Source: Deltaproteobacteria bacterium (GTDB lineage: Bacteria; Myxococcota; Myxococcia; Myxococcales; JAHFDP01). From it: DNA of 40,853 bases. Under the pieces are notes generated by a model that did no database searches, had not been told where the DNA came from, and worked only from the letters and a program-made list of their open reading frames with translations. The stretch spans positions 1 to 40,853 of the forward strand of contig JAHFDP010000036.1 in the NCBI GenBank assembly GCA_023248955.1. The letters are read 5' to 3'. The translations under genes were made by a program, and so were the position numbers. Positions 24,500 through 32,563 of this stretch are shown piece by piece. The stretch's first letter is position 1. Each line of letters starts with the position of its first letter.

Positions 24500-25542
24500 C
24501 GCCCCGACTGCTCCTGGTAGGTGACCTCGACCGTGGCGCCCTTGCCGGGCGTGGCTGCCGCGGTGAACGTGATGGAGTTGGTGTCGGGCTGATACGTCCA
24601 GGTGTCCGCGCTCTGCTTCTCCGTGCAGGTGATATCGGCACCCGCCGCGCAGTTGTTCTGTTCGATGCCGCCTGGGCAGTTGCCAGCAATCGCCGGATCG
24701 GTGTTGCACGGATAGTGAATCACCACGGAAAAGGAGTTGGCGTCGAGCGGCGGCTGCGGCGTTTTTGAGAGCGGAAAGTTTCGGTGGAGGCCAATCGCGG
24801 CGGCGCCCAACTTCTTGAAGAGATCGGCGTAGTCGGCCTGGCAAATCGATCCGAAGAGACCACCGGTCATGTTGGCGATGTCGATGTATTTGCCGCCCGG
24901 GTCGGCACGGAAATCACCGACCGTGCAACCGACGTCTTTGTCACCGACAATCGCGCTGGCCAGCACAAGCCCGTCGTTGCCGGCACCTTTGGCGTACTTG
25001 AATGATCGGTAGTAATACTTTGTATCACCGACGCTCCAGAGGTCGTCGTCGTCAACGAGAAAGACGATAAAGAGCGAGGCATCGGCGCGCAGAAAATCTT
25101 TGGCGTTGCGGCGGAGCGCGAGATCGGCGTTCTGGAGACCGGCTTCGAAGGGACTTCCCTGATCGCCCAAGCTGGTGATGGTGGCCTGAAACTTCTGCGC
25201 GCCATCCGGCGTGTCGGGCGTGATGATGGTGGGATCCCCACGAAAGGCGCCCTGATCCGCCTTCAAGTCGGTGGAGACGACCGCAATGTGGAAGTCGAGC
25301 TTGTTTTTTTGCAGAAAGTCGAAAAAGGTGGCGAAGGCGTCCGCGGCCTTTTGTTGGTAGGGCTTGATGAGGTTAGCGTTGTCGACGACCCACAGCACGT
25401 CGATCTTGGAAACGTTGATCTGCGCGAAGGTGTCCGCACGGGCACCGGGAGGCGGAATGCTCCCAATTTTTTCCTGCGGGCAGCCCGACAGAACAAGCAC
25501 TGCGCAGAGGGCCCATGTGCTGACAGCAAAACTGCGTGGCAT
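24496..25542 (-). CDS. VWA-like lipoprotein (operon gene 1)
   Basis: The 348-residue protein has the signal MPRSFAVSTWALCAVLVLSG with lipobox Cys21, followed by PQEKIG. The mature part has a von Willebrand A-like fold: strand DVLWVVDN, helix KPYQQKAADAFATFFDFLQK, strand FHIAVVSTD, and later ASLFIVFLVDDDDLWS. The metal-site motif DxSxS is replaced by DNANL, so a classical MIDAS is absent. The C-terminal part is beta-rich with several Cys (PCNTDP, GNCPGG, NNCAAG). It heads the six-gene operon, with GGGAG 4 bases before ATG and about 107 gene-free bases upstream that probably hold the operon promoter. Confidence 0.85.
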   Translation of the reverse strand: MPRSFAVSTWALCAVLVLSGCPQEKIGSIPPPGARADTFAQINVSKIDVLWVVDNANLIKPYQQKAADAFATFFDFLQKNKLDFHIAVVSTDLKADQGAFRGDPTIITPDTPDGAQKFQATITSLGDQGSPFEAGLQNADLALRRNAKDFLRADASLFIVFLVDDDDLWSVGDTKYYYRSFKYAKGAGNDGLVLASAIVGDKDVGCTVGDFRADPGGKYIDIANMTGGLFGSICQADYADLFKKLGAAAIGLHRNFPLSKTPQPPLDANSFSVVIHYPCNTDPAIAGNCPGGIEQNNCAAGADITCTEKQSADTWTYQPDTNSITFTAAATPGKGATVEVTYQEQSGR

Positions 25543-25649
25543 ACGTCTCCCGGTCGCCGGACCCTAAATCCTGCTTGGCCTTATAGCAAGCAATTGGCGG
25601 GCCATATTAGCATCTCCAACCACAATCAGACGCGCGAGAACGCTTGTGG

Positions 25650-28130
25650 CTACGGGTGAAATTGTCCGTCACCATTTGCGTCCACATAAAGAGGGTTTGC
25701 GACCGCGAATCCCTTCCCCGAGTTCGGGTAAACTTTGGACAAATCCCCGCCGTCCACTCGGACGATAAGGGCCGCGTCGTGCGCCACCGGGACATCGATG
25801 TCGCCCTCGTAGCGAAGCGCCTTGTCCGACGGCGCCGACGCGAGATCCACGTGCGCCACCTCCACGCCCGCCAGAAAAATAACGGCCCGGTCGAGCGGGC
25901 CAAGCCAGGGCGCGGCCTGAACTTTGAGATGTACACGCACCGTTTCGTTCGACGCCGGAACCAAGTCGCCCGGGCCAGCGCCCGCTGCGGTCACGAAAAT
26001 CACGGGACCAGCGCTAATGGTGAGGTGCCCTGCACGAACGCTGTCCACGAAATCGCTTTCCGCGAAAGCCGAAGGATCGTCGCTCGCCACATGAACGTAG
26101 TTACGAACCGGACCGACCTCGGACTGCAACGCGTGATGCGAATCGGAATCGCCAGTTGCGGTCACGCGCATGCCACGATTGGTCAGCGCGATCCAGTCGT
26201 CCCACACCTCGTTAATGGACGGTCCGTTCGCGAGCTCGAGCGCGTCGAAGTTGGTGGTCCATTCCGGGTTCGCGGAGGTGCCATCCGCGAGATTCGCCGC
26301 CAGGAAATAGGCGTACGCCTTGTAGCGCGGATGGTTCACCTGCAAAACCGCCTTGGGCGCGGCCTTGCGAATGGTGGCGAAGAGATCCGGAATCGACACA
26401 CCAACCCAGGCAAAGCCTCCCGCGTTCCACGCGCGGGGATCGGCCACGAGCGGGAATGCGTTGAAGTGCCCCAGACTATTGGTGGAGATCTCTTCGCCGA
26501 CGATCGGGTGAATATAGGAAGTCAACCCGAGCGCCTTCACCGTCGGCGTGTAGTCACCGATGTACTCGTGCTCGGTCGTCACGGGAACTTCCAGTCCCTC
26601 GCCCGCGAAGGCAGCCACCTTGAGTTCGTAGGTGTCGTTGGAGTCCGCGCTCCAGAGTGCGTGAAGGTGAAAATCGCCACTCAGCCAATCCTTCGTGTCG
26701 ACCACCTGATGAAGCGTGGCCGAGAAAGAGGCGGACGTGGCAACGGTGACGTCGCCTTCGACGAGGTCATACTCCACGCCGCGCGAAACCGTGACGTGAT
26801 AGGTCGCGGGCGAGAGCGCCAGCTGCGCGTGGCCATCGGTGGCGTAGACGGTTCGCGCCACGTCGGAGACAAAGTCGTCTTCGCCGAAGGACGTCTTGAG
26901 CCGCGGTGCTCCGCTCCGTCGCACCAGGAATTTCACTGGCAACCCGGCTCCCGACGAGTCGACAGCGGCCAGCGCGAGCGATCCCGCGGGGCCGAGCGCC
27001 AACGAAATCGCGGTCGCATCTTGGCCCGAAAGATCAACGGGCACCGGCACGCCCGGATCGCGACCGTCGGCGACCGCGGTAAGCGTGTAGTGCCCGGGAG
27101 GAAGCGGAACATCGAACGACCCGTCGGCCGCGCTGCGCGATTCCATGATTTCGTCACCCTTCGCGCCCGCCGCGTGAACGCGTGCCGATGCAAGCGGGTG
27201 GCCCGTTTCGTCAACAACCACGCCGCGCGCGTGTGCATCGCCAAGCGGAACGCCGTCGTGAGCGGCCAGTATCTCGTGCGTGCGAGCGTGAAAGGCGAGG
27301 TCGCCATCACCAACGACGAAATAGACACGGTAGCGCGCGCTCTTTCCCGGCAATACATTGAGTGGACCATAGTCGGCAATCAGCAGGCCCTGGTACCCGA
27401 TGATAGGCGTGAAGCTCGTGCTGGGCGCGAAGAAGGAGTAGCTCACGCGATCCGTGGCCGCGGCGTAAAAGTTCACCGCCTGAGGCGCGAAGGGAACGTC
27501 GAATCCGTATCCCGGCAAATAACTACGTGCGCTATGGCCCATCACATAGCCGAGCCAATTTTCACCGACGATCATCGGTTCCGTTCCGTGATTCACCAGC
27601 CCGACATCGATGATGAGATAGTCCGCATCGGGCTTGAGTGTGTAGTCGAATGTCACGTCCGCGTTGAGCGGCTGCGCGTTGGAGAGCTTGAGCGCTTCCA
27701 GCAGCGGCAAAACGTCATCGGGCCCAGTCACGCGAAGATGCGCTGCTCCGTCGCTCCCATCCGAGAGAACATCCACCCGTGTCGGGCGCCCGGTGCGGCC
27801 GGCCAGGCACGGAATGATCTGACCAAACGTCGATTGGTCCGCCTCACCTGCGGCGCGCACGCGATCGGCCGCCACCAATCCGCCACCGTAGGGATCGTAC
27901 CCGTCAACGGCCGGCCCGACATCGGAGACGACGAAACGAACGCGGCTGTTGTAGATCTTGTAGTCGCCAATCCGCGCGCCCGAGTGGGGACCGCCGACCA
28001 GCGCAGCGGTGCTCGTGATGCGTCCAGCGCGAACCTGTCCTGCACCAATGCGTTCGGCGACATCGATCGGATGGCTCGCCGAATGGCAGGCTGATAGCGA
28101 GAGCAGAAGGGCGGATCCTAGCGTGCGCAT
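25650..28130 (-). CDS. CehA/McbA-like PHP-domain metallohydrolase lipoprotein
   Basis: The 826-residue protein has the lipoprotein signal MRTLGSALLLSLSAC (Cys15). The N-terminal 300 residues are beta-rich, followed by a carboxypeptidase-regulatory-like domain (ARGVVVDETGHPLASARVHA). The PHP-type domain begins at about residue 484 with SGDFHLHALWSADS (HxH metal ligands), then TTEHEYIGDY, QVNHPRYKAY and ATGDSDSHH, the set expected for a CehA/McbA-like metallohydrolase. The extreme C-terminus is VDANGDGQFHP, an EF-hand/dockerin-like calcium loop. It lacks the Cys-Pro-Lys start of the operon downstream, so it may not belong to that system. It starts 78 nt after the dnaA stop. Confidence 0.85.
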   Translation of the reverse strand: MRTLGSALLLSLSACHSASHPIDVAERIGAGQVRAGRITSTAALVGGPHSGARIGDYKIYNSRVRFVVSDVGPAVDGYDPYGGGLVAADRVRAAGEADQSTFGQIIPCLAGRTGRPTRVDVLSDGSDGAAHLRVTGPDDVLPLLEALKLSNAQPLNADVTFDYTLKPDADYLIIDVGLVNHGTEPMIVGENWLGYVMGHSARSYLPGYGFDVPFAPQAVNFYAAATDRVSYSFFAPSTSFTPIIGYQGLLIADYGPLNVLPGKSARYRVYFVVGDGDLAFHARTHEILAAHDGVPLGDAHARGVVVDETGHPLASARVHAAGAKGDEIMESRSAADGSFDVPLPPGHYTLTAVADGRDPGVPVPVDLSGQDATAISLALGPAGSLALAAVDSSGAGLPVKFLVRRSGAPRLKTSFGEDDFVSDVARTVYATDGHAQLALSPATYHVTVSRGVEYDLVEGDVTVATSASFSATLHQVVDTKDWLSGDFHLHALWSADSNDTYELKVAAFAGEGLEVPVTTEHEYIGDYTPTVKALGLTSYIHPIVGEEISTNSLGHFNAFPLVADPRAWNAGGFAWVGVSIPDLFATIRKAAPKAVLQVNHPRYKAYAYFLAANLADGTSANPEWTTNFDALELANGPSINEVWDDWIALTNRGMRVTATGDSDSHHALQSEVGPVRNYVHVASDDPSAFAESDFVDSVRAGHLTISAGPVIFVTAAGAGPGDLVPASNETVRVHLKVQAAPWLGPLDRAVIFLAGVEVAHVDLASAPSDKALRYEGDIDVPVAHDAALIVRVDGGDLSKVYPNSGKGFAVANPLYVDANGDGQFHP

Positions 28131-28208
28131 GGCCGGGAACTCTACGCTGGGGGGCTGACACTGTCGACGCCGGCGCGCACGAATTGTCGGTTACTAAAAA
28201 GGCGTCGT

Positions 28209-29615
28209 CTATTGCGTAATCTTGCGCTCGAGTGAATCGATCACGTTCTTGAAATCCGCCTCGGCCGACATGGTTTCGTCGACCTTTTGCGTGGCCGCAA
28301 TGATGGTGGAGTGATCGCGCCCAAACCTCTCGCCGAGCTGCGGCGTCGAGAGTCCGCACAGTTTTCGCGAGAGGTACATCGCGACCTGCCGCGCGCGCGC
28401 GGTGGGCTGCTGCCGCCGATCGCCCTTGATGTCCGCCGGTTTCACGCCGAAGTGATCCGCCACCACGCGCACCACCAGCTCCACGTCCGGACGATCGCCG
28501 CGGCTAATCAGCACGTTCTTCAAAACATCGCGTGCCAGCTCGATGGTGATCGCCGATCGGGTCAGCGAAGCGAATGCCGCCAGCCGAATGAGGCTGCCCT
28601 CGAGCTCGCGCACGTTGGACCGAATGTTGGTGCCCAAAAAGAGCGCCACGTCGTCCGTCAACGGCACGCCATCCAGCGTTGCCTTCTTTTTGAGAATGGC
28701 AACGCGCGTCTCGATCTCCGGCGGCTGAATGTCGGCGATGAGGCCCCACTGAAAGCGCGATCGAAGGCGCTCTTCGAAGCCTTCAATCTCTTGGGGCAGC
28801 TTGTCGCTCGTGACGACGATCTGCTTGCCGGCCTCGTGGAGTACATTGAATGTATGAAAAAACTCCTCCATGGTGGAGGTCTTCTTGGCGATGAATTGAA
28901 TATCGTCGAGCAGAAGGATGTCGCATTTCTCGCGGTAACGCGCCCGGAATTCGGGCATCTTGTGCGTCTCCAGAGAGTGGATGAGGTCGTTGGTGAACGC
29001 CTCGCTCGAGAGATAAACGACGTTGAGGCTGGTATTCTTGGCGCGCGCGGCATTGCCAATGGCGTGCATCAGGTGCGTCTTGCCGAGCCCGACGCCACCG
29101 AACAGATAGAGAGGGTTGTAGCTCTTGCCCGGCGTGTCGGCGACCGCCGTACAAGCGGCCTCGGCGAACTGATTGGACGTCCCGACGACGAAGGTGTCGA
29201 AGGTGTACCGGTCGTTGAGGCCGTTGGCGACCCCTTGCGAGCGCGGACCTTCGTGCGCCGTTGGCGCCGCGGGCGGAGCTGCAAACTCGACGGTGATTTC
29301 TTCCTGCTCCTGCGGCGGTTCTTCGCCGACAACGAACTTCACCGCCATCGGCGCGCCACGCAGCTTGAAGAGCTCTTCGGCCAACACGTCCAGGTAGTTG
29401 TCGCGCACCCAATCGATCATGAAACTGTTGGTGTGAGCGAGCGTGATCGACGACGCGTTTCCTTCCACCACGCGAATGGGTGCAAAGTAGGTGTGAAAGG
29501 AGTGGCGGTTCAGCCGCGCACGGAGCCCGGCGCGGGCCTGTGTCCAGAATTCGTTGGCATCGAAAGATGGCGTGGGCGCGGCCGTGGAGCCGAACTGGAT
29601 CGAGACTTCAGACAT
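28209..29615 (-). CDS. dnaA: Chromosomal replication initiator DnaA
   Basis: The 468-residue protein has all DnaA domains: N-terminal domain I (FWTQARAGLRARLNRHSFHT YFAP), a linker rich in Pro/Ala/Glu, the AAA+ domain with Walker A FGGVGLGKTH (about 172-181), Walker B DILLLDDIQF (232-241) and sensor motifs. The C-terminal DNA-binding domain carries the signature CGLSTPQLGERFGRDHSTI. I chose ATG at 29615 (MSEVSIQFGS), with a G-rich stretch about 9 bases upstream; the longer frame adds an unlikely Arg-rich leader. It diverges from rpmH. dnaN does not follow it, which is unusual. Confidence 0.98.
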   Translation of the reverse strand: MSEVSIQFGSTAAPTPSFDANEFWTQARAGLRARLNRHSFHTYFAPIRVVEGNASSITLAHTNSFMIDWVRDNYLDVLAEELFKLRGAPMAVKFVVGEEPPQEQEEITVEFAAPPAAPTAHEGPRSQGVANGLNDRYTFDTFVVGTSNQFAEAACTAVADTPGKSYNPLYLFGGVGLGKTHLMHAIGNAARAKNTSLNVVYLSSEAFTNDLIHSLETHKMPEFRARYREKCDILLLDDIQFIAKKTSTMEEFFHTFNVLHEAGKQIVVTSDKLPQEIEGFEERLRSRFQWGLIADIQPPEIETRVAILKKKATLDGVPLTDDVALFLGTNIRSNVRELEGSLIRLAAFASLTRSAITIELARDVLKNVLISRGDRPDVELVVRVVADHFGVKPADIKGDRRQQPTARARQVAMYLSRKLCGLSTPQLGERFGRDHSTIIAATQKVDETMSAEADFKNVIDSLERKITQ

Positions 29616-29783
29616 GCGGTATTGCCCCCGGGGGTTGAAGCGGCGGCGCACGCTAGCAAAGCAGGGCGGCGGCGATCAAGTTACTCGTCGAACATTTCGG
29701 CGCAAAGCCGCCAGAGCGGTGCCCTTGACTCTCGAGGGGCATTATGCTCCCTTGCGCGACTTTCTTTGCACTGGAGATTCTAA
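29616..29783. other. dnaA-rpmH divergent intergenic region, strand switch and candidate oriC
   Basis: These 168 bases separate dnaA (minus) from rpmH (plus), and gene orientation in the window flips here. It must contain both promoters; TTGACT at 29725-29730 and TATGCT at 29743-29748 are visible but are spaced too closely (12 bases) for a standard pair. GGAG precedes the rpmH GTG by 7 bases. I found no match to the DnaA box TTATCCACA on either strand here, so the origin itself may lie nearby or use divergent boxes. The origin call is inferred from gene content and strand bias. Confidence 0.45.
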
Positions 29784-29933
29784 GTGAAGCGCACCTATCA
29801 ACCGAGCAAGGTGAAGCGAAACCGCGAGCACGGTTTTCGTAAGCGGATGAAGACCAAAGGCGGGCAGGATGTGCTCAAGCGCCGCCGAGCCAAAGGCCGC
29901 AAGCGGCTGGTGGCCTCCGCCCCCAAGAAGTAG
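29784..29933 (+). CDS. rpmH: 50S ribosomal protein L34
   Basis: The 49-residue protein starts with [23 protein letters not shown], then [20 protein letters not shown] and RLVASAPKK. This is the highly conserved L34 sequence (KRTYQPS...R..GFR.RM.T..G..VL..RRAKGR..L). It is part of the large ribosomal subunit. It heads the rpmH-rnpA-yidD-yidC cluster found near bacterial origins. Confidence 0.98.
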   Translation: MKRTYQPSKVKRNREHGFRKRMKTKGGQDVLKRRRAKGRKRLVASAPKK

Positions 29934-29962
29934 CGCGCGCGGTTAGGCGCGATTAGAAACCC

Positions 29963-30340
29963 GTGGTGCCGAACATCCGCAAGAAGGGTCTACCGCGTGC
30001 GAGCCGTGTCCGGCGCTGCGCGGATTATGCGGCGCTGAAGGCGCGCGGTCAGACGGTGCAGGCCGGTCCGCTTCTTGTCGCCTACTTGCCCCGGACAGGT
30101 GCCATCGAACCGCGGCTTGGCCTAACGATCTCGTCGAAGGTCGGCGGCGCGGTGGTGCGGAACCGCGTGAAACGCCGCGTCCGCACCGCCTTTCGGGAAC
30201 TCCGCGAAACGCTTCCTGCCGTGGATCTCAACGTGATTGCTCGCACTGGCGCCGCGACCGCGAGTGCACGAACAATCTCGTCAGTGCTCGGCGAAGCGGG
30301 GCGGAGCATCTCGGTGCGTTTACGGAAGGCTTCGACGTGA
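29963..30340 (+). CDS. rnpA: Ribonuclease P protein component
   Basis: The 125-residue basic protein assists RNase P RNA in tRNA 5' maturation. The hallmark RNR motif is present (GGAVVRNRVKRRVRTAFRE, about residues 62-80), preceded by LGLTISSKV. The start is GTG at 29963, 29 nt after rpmH; a shorter alternative start cannot be excluded. The stop overlaps the yidD start (GTGA), so translation is coupled. Confidence 0.95.
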   Translation: MVPNIRKKGLPRASRVRRCADYAALKARGQTVQAGPLLVAYLPRTGAIEPRLGLTISSKVGGAVVRNRVKRRVRTAFRELRETLPAVDLNVIARTGAATASARTISSVLGEAGRSISVRLRKAST

Positions 30341-30567
30341 GCATCCCAGCCCGCGCGCTCGCCTTCGGGGTGACGCTTTACCGATCGGTCGTTGGGCCAT
30401 GGCTCTCTCCCTCCTGCCGCTTTGAACCGAGTTGCAGCACCTATGCGCTTGAAGCGCTCCGCCATCATGGCGCAGCGCGCGGCTTCTGGCTCTCGCTGCG
30501 ACGAATTCTGCGGTGCAACCCGTGGCATGCGGCAGGACACGACCCCGTGCCTGGCCATCTCTTCTAG
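30337..30567 (+). CDS. yidD: Membrane protein insertion efficiency factor YidD
   Basis: The 76-residue protein contains the YidD signature: YRSVVGPWLSPSCRFEPSCSTYALEAL (about residues 15-41), then GFWLSLRRILRCNPWHAAGHDPVP. The conserved cysteines (CRFxPSCS, RCNPW) are kept. YidD is a small membrane-associated factor that supports YidC-mediated insertion. The GTG start overlaps the rnpA stop, and yidC follows after 16 nt. Confidence 0.96.
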   Translation: MSIPARALAFGVTLYRSVVGPWLSPSCRFEPSCSTYALEALRHHGAARGFWLSLRRILRCNPWHAAGHDPVPGHLF

Positions 30568-30583
30568 TTGAGGCACCATCCCG

Positions 30584-32230
30584 ATGGAAAAAAGACTCTT
30601 CATTACGATCGCCCTTTGCCTCGGAATACTCATGGCGTGGCAGATCCTGTTTCCGCCTCCTAGAAGGATCGCGCCTCAGCGAGCGCCGGTCAGCACGCCT
30701 AGCGATCAGCCGATCCCCATTCCCGCTGCCCCCCTGGCGACGACAACTAGCGCGACGTCTCCACCGTCTCCCGAACGAATCGTTACGGTCGAAACACCGC
30801 GGCTGCGCCTCGGATTTTCTACCTACGGCGCCTCGGTGGCGAAAGCCGAGCTTCTTGATCCTCGTTTCCGAAAATCGGGGTCCGATTTACCCATCGACCT
30901 GGCTGTCACCGCGCCGGGCGAACCACGGCCTCTCTCTTCGTCGGTCACCGGCGGTGCTCAACTCGCGGCGACCGACGCCTGGGAAGTGACGGCTAAATCT
31001 CCGCGAGGCGTGACCTTCCAGCGCGTAGCGGGTGCGCTGACTCTCATCAAGTCTTACGACGTTGCCGAAGATGGATTCACCGTTCAGGTCAACGTTTCCG
31101 CGAAGAATTCGAGTGGCGCCCCCATCCAGGCCGACCTCTCCACGCTCTACCCTGAGCTCGCGCCAGCCACCAACACAAGCATAAGCACACTCCAAGTCCG
31201 AGCAATTTGCCGTGCCGGCGACTCGGTGCAGCGACTCGGCGTCGACGCGAAAAAGCCGACACTGGCAGTCCCCGGCACGGTCAGCTTCGCGGGTGTCGAT
31301 GAACACTACTTCCTCGCCGCCCTCGTGCCGGTCCCGGCCGAAGGAGCGTGCGAGCTGTCGAACACGCTTTCGTCTGCCGGAGCCCTGGTCTCCACGCGCC
31401 TAACCCAAACGCTGATGGTCCCAGCTCTCGGCACTACGACAAAAATTTTCATCGCCTATTTCGGTCCCAAGAGCACCGAGGCGCTCGGCGCTGCCGATAC
31501 CGTGGGCGCTCGCCTCGAAGAGGCCATCGAATTCGGCTTTTTTGGCATCATCGCACGGCTCCTCTTAACGCTTCTCAAGGCGTTCCACTCAGTCGTTCCC
31601 AACTGGGGCGTTTCGATCATCGTGCTCACCGTGGCGGTGAAGCTGGCAACGCTTCCGCTTACGCAAAAATCGATGAAGTCAGCGCAGCAAATGCAACAGC
31701 TTCAGCCTCACATTGAAGCGCTCAAAAAGAAGCATGGCGCGGACCAGCAGCGCATGGCCGCAGAGCAAATGAAGCTCTTCAAGGAGCACGGCGTTAGCCC
31801 ATTGGGCGGGTGTCTACCGATGCTTCTGCAAATGCCGATCTGGATCGCGCTCTATACGGCACTGCAAACATCCGCAGAACTCTACCGCGCCGGGTTCGTT
31901 CCTGGATGGATCCCCGACCTCACCGCTCCAGATGCGCCAATTTCGTCGCTTCCTTGGTTGCACCTCTTGCCGCTCCTCATGGGTGCATCCAGCTATGTCA
32001 CCCAAGCACTAACACCCCAAACGGGCCAAAACGCGCAGCAGATGAAGATGATGATGTACTCGATGCCCCTCGTCTTTTCGTACATCATGTGGTCCTATCC
32101 GTCTGGACTGACGCTTTACATTTTTACAAGCAACCTTCTTTCCATTGTTCAGCAGGCTCTCATCAAGCGTGGGAAAAAAGCAGCGGGACTCTCTGGCGTT
32201 ACCACGCTTGAGGGAAGCAGCGCCGTCTAG
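30584..32230 (+). CDS. yidC: Membrane protein insertase YidC
   Basis: The 548-residue Gram-negative type YidC has an N-terminal membrane anchor (FITIALCLGILMAWQILF), a large periplasmic beta domain (about 60-310) and a C-terminal five-helix insertase core starting around GFFGIIARLLLTLLKAFHSV. The cytoplasmic coiled-coil hairpin KSMKSAQQMQQLQPHIEALK KK and the KEHGVSPLGGCLPMLLQMPI segment are canonical. The Pro/Thr/Ser-rich linker after the first helix is typical. The usual neighbours jag and mnmE do not follow; a 71-residue orphan does. Confidence 0.97.
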   Translation: MEKRLFITIALCLGILMAWQILFPPPRRIAPQRAPVSTPSDQPIPIPAAPLATTTSATSPPSPERIVTVETPRLRLGFSTYGASVAKAELLDPRFRKSGSDLPIDLAVTAPGEPRPLSSSVTGGAQLAATDAWEVTAKSPRGVTFQRVAGALTLIKSYDVAEDGFTVQVNVSAKNSSGAPIQADLSTLYPELAPATNTSISTLQVRAICRAGDSVQRLGVDAKKPTLAVPGTVSFAGVDEHYFLAALVPVPAEGACELSNTLSSAGALVSTRLTQTLMVPALGTTTKIFIAYFGPKSTEALGAADTVGARLEEAIEFGFFGIIARLLLTLLKAFHSVVPNWGVSIIVLTVAVKLATLPLTQKSMKSAQQMQQLQPHIEALKKKHGADQQRMAAEQMKLFKEHGVSPLGGCLPMLLQMPIWIALYTALQTSAELYRAGFVPGWIPDLTAPDAPISSLPWLHLLPLLMGASSYVTQALTPQTGQNAQQMKMMMYSMPLVFSYIMWSYPSGLTLYIFTSNLLSIVQQALIKRGKKAAGLSGVTTLEGSSAV

Positions 32231-32234
32231 CCGG

Positions 32235-32450
32235 ATGGGACCAAAGACTAAAAAGGACGTGCTTTTCGGACCAGCCGTACTTCGGATGACGCTGGAACAG
32301 CAGGGTGGCGACGTCAAACAACTTCAAACCCTTTACGCGGGCGTCCTTCGCGACCTTGGTGTATCCGACGAAGAGGTCTCTCGTTACCTGCTGGATCACC
32401 ATGCCGAGGTAGCCCAAGTCGTTTGTGGGAAGGGTCGCCGCGGGTCGTGA
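32235..32450 (+). CDS. Small hypothetical protein between yidC and rsmG
   Basis: ATG at 32235, 4 nt after the yidC stop, opens a 71-residue frame: MGPKTKKDVLFGPAVLRMTL, then EQQGGDVKQLQTLYAGVLRD, LGVSDEEVSRYLLDHHAEVA and QVVCGKGRRGS. Predicted helices are amphipathic with a basic start and end. There is no membrane segment or metal motif, and I do not recognise a family. An upstream frame extension from 32145 would overlap yidC by 86 nt and is unlikely. The close spacing to yidC suggests cotranscription. It occupies the place where jag and mnmE often lie. Confidence 0.65.
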   Translation: MGPKTKKDVLFGPAVLRMTLEQQGGDVKQLQTLYAGVLRDLGVSDEEVSRYLLDHHAEVAQVVCGKGRRGS

Positions 32451-32563
32451 TTCACGCTCAACCAAGCGCGGTTCCTTGGTGTGTGCAAGCTGTTGGTAAG
32501 CTCGGGCACCGCAGCATCAGCCCAGGATAACGGCTTCTTTTTCCGTTCTAGCGGAGTACACCT

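Noticed and set aside
25644-28094. 816-codon plus-strand open frame opposite the PHP lipoprotein gene
   Set aside because: It is a shadow of a real gene with signal peptide and metal motifs on the minus strand; the antisense product is basic and featureless.
29616-29783. DnaA-box cluster expected at the origin
   Set aside because: No TTATCCACA-like sequences were found by reading both strands; oriC is suggested only by gene order and strand bias.
32145-32450. Longer start for the small ORF after yidC
   Set aside because: It would overlap yidC by 86 nt. ATG at 32235 directly after the yidC stop is more plausible.
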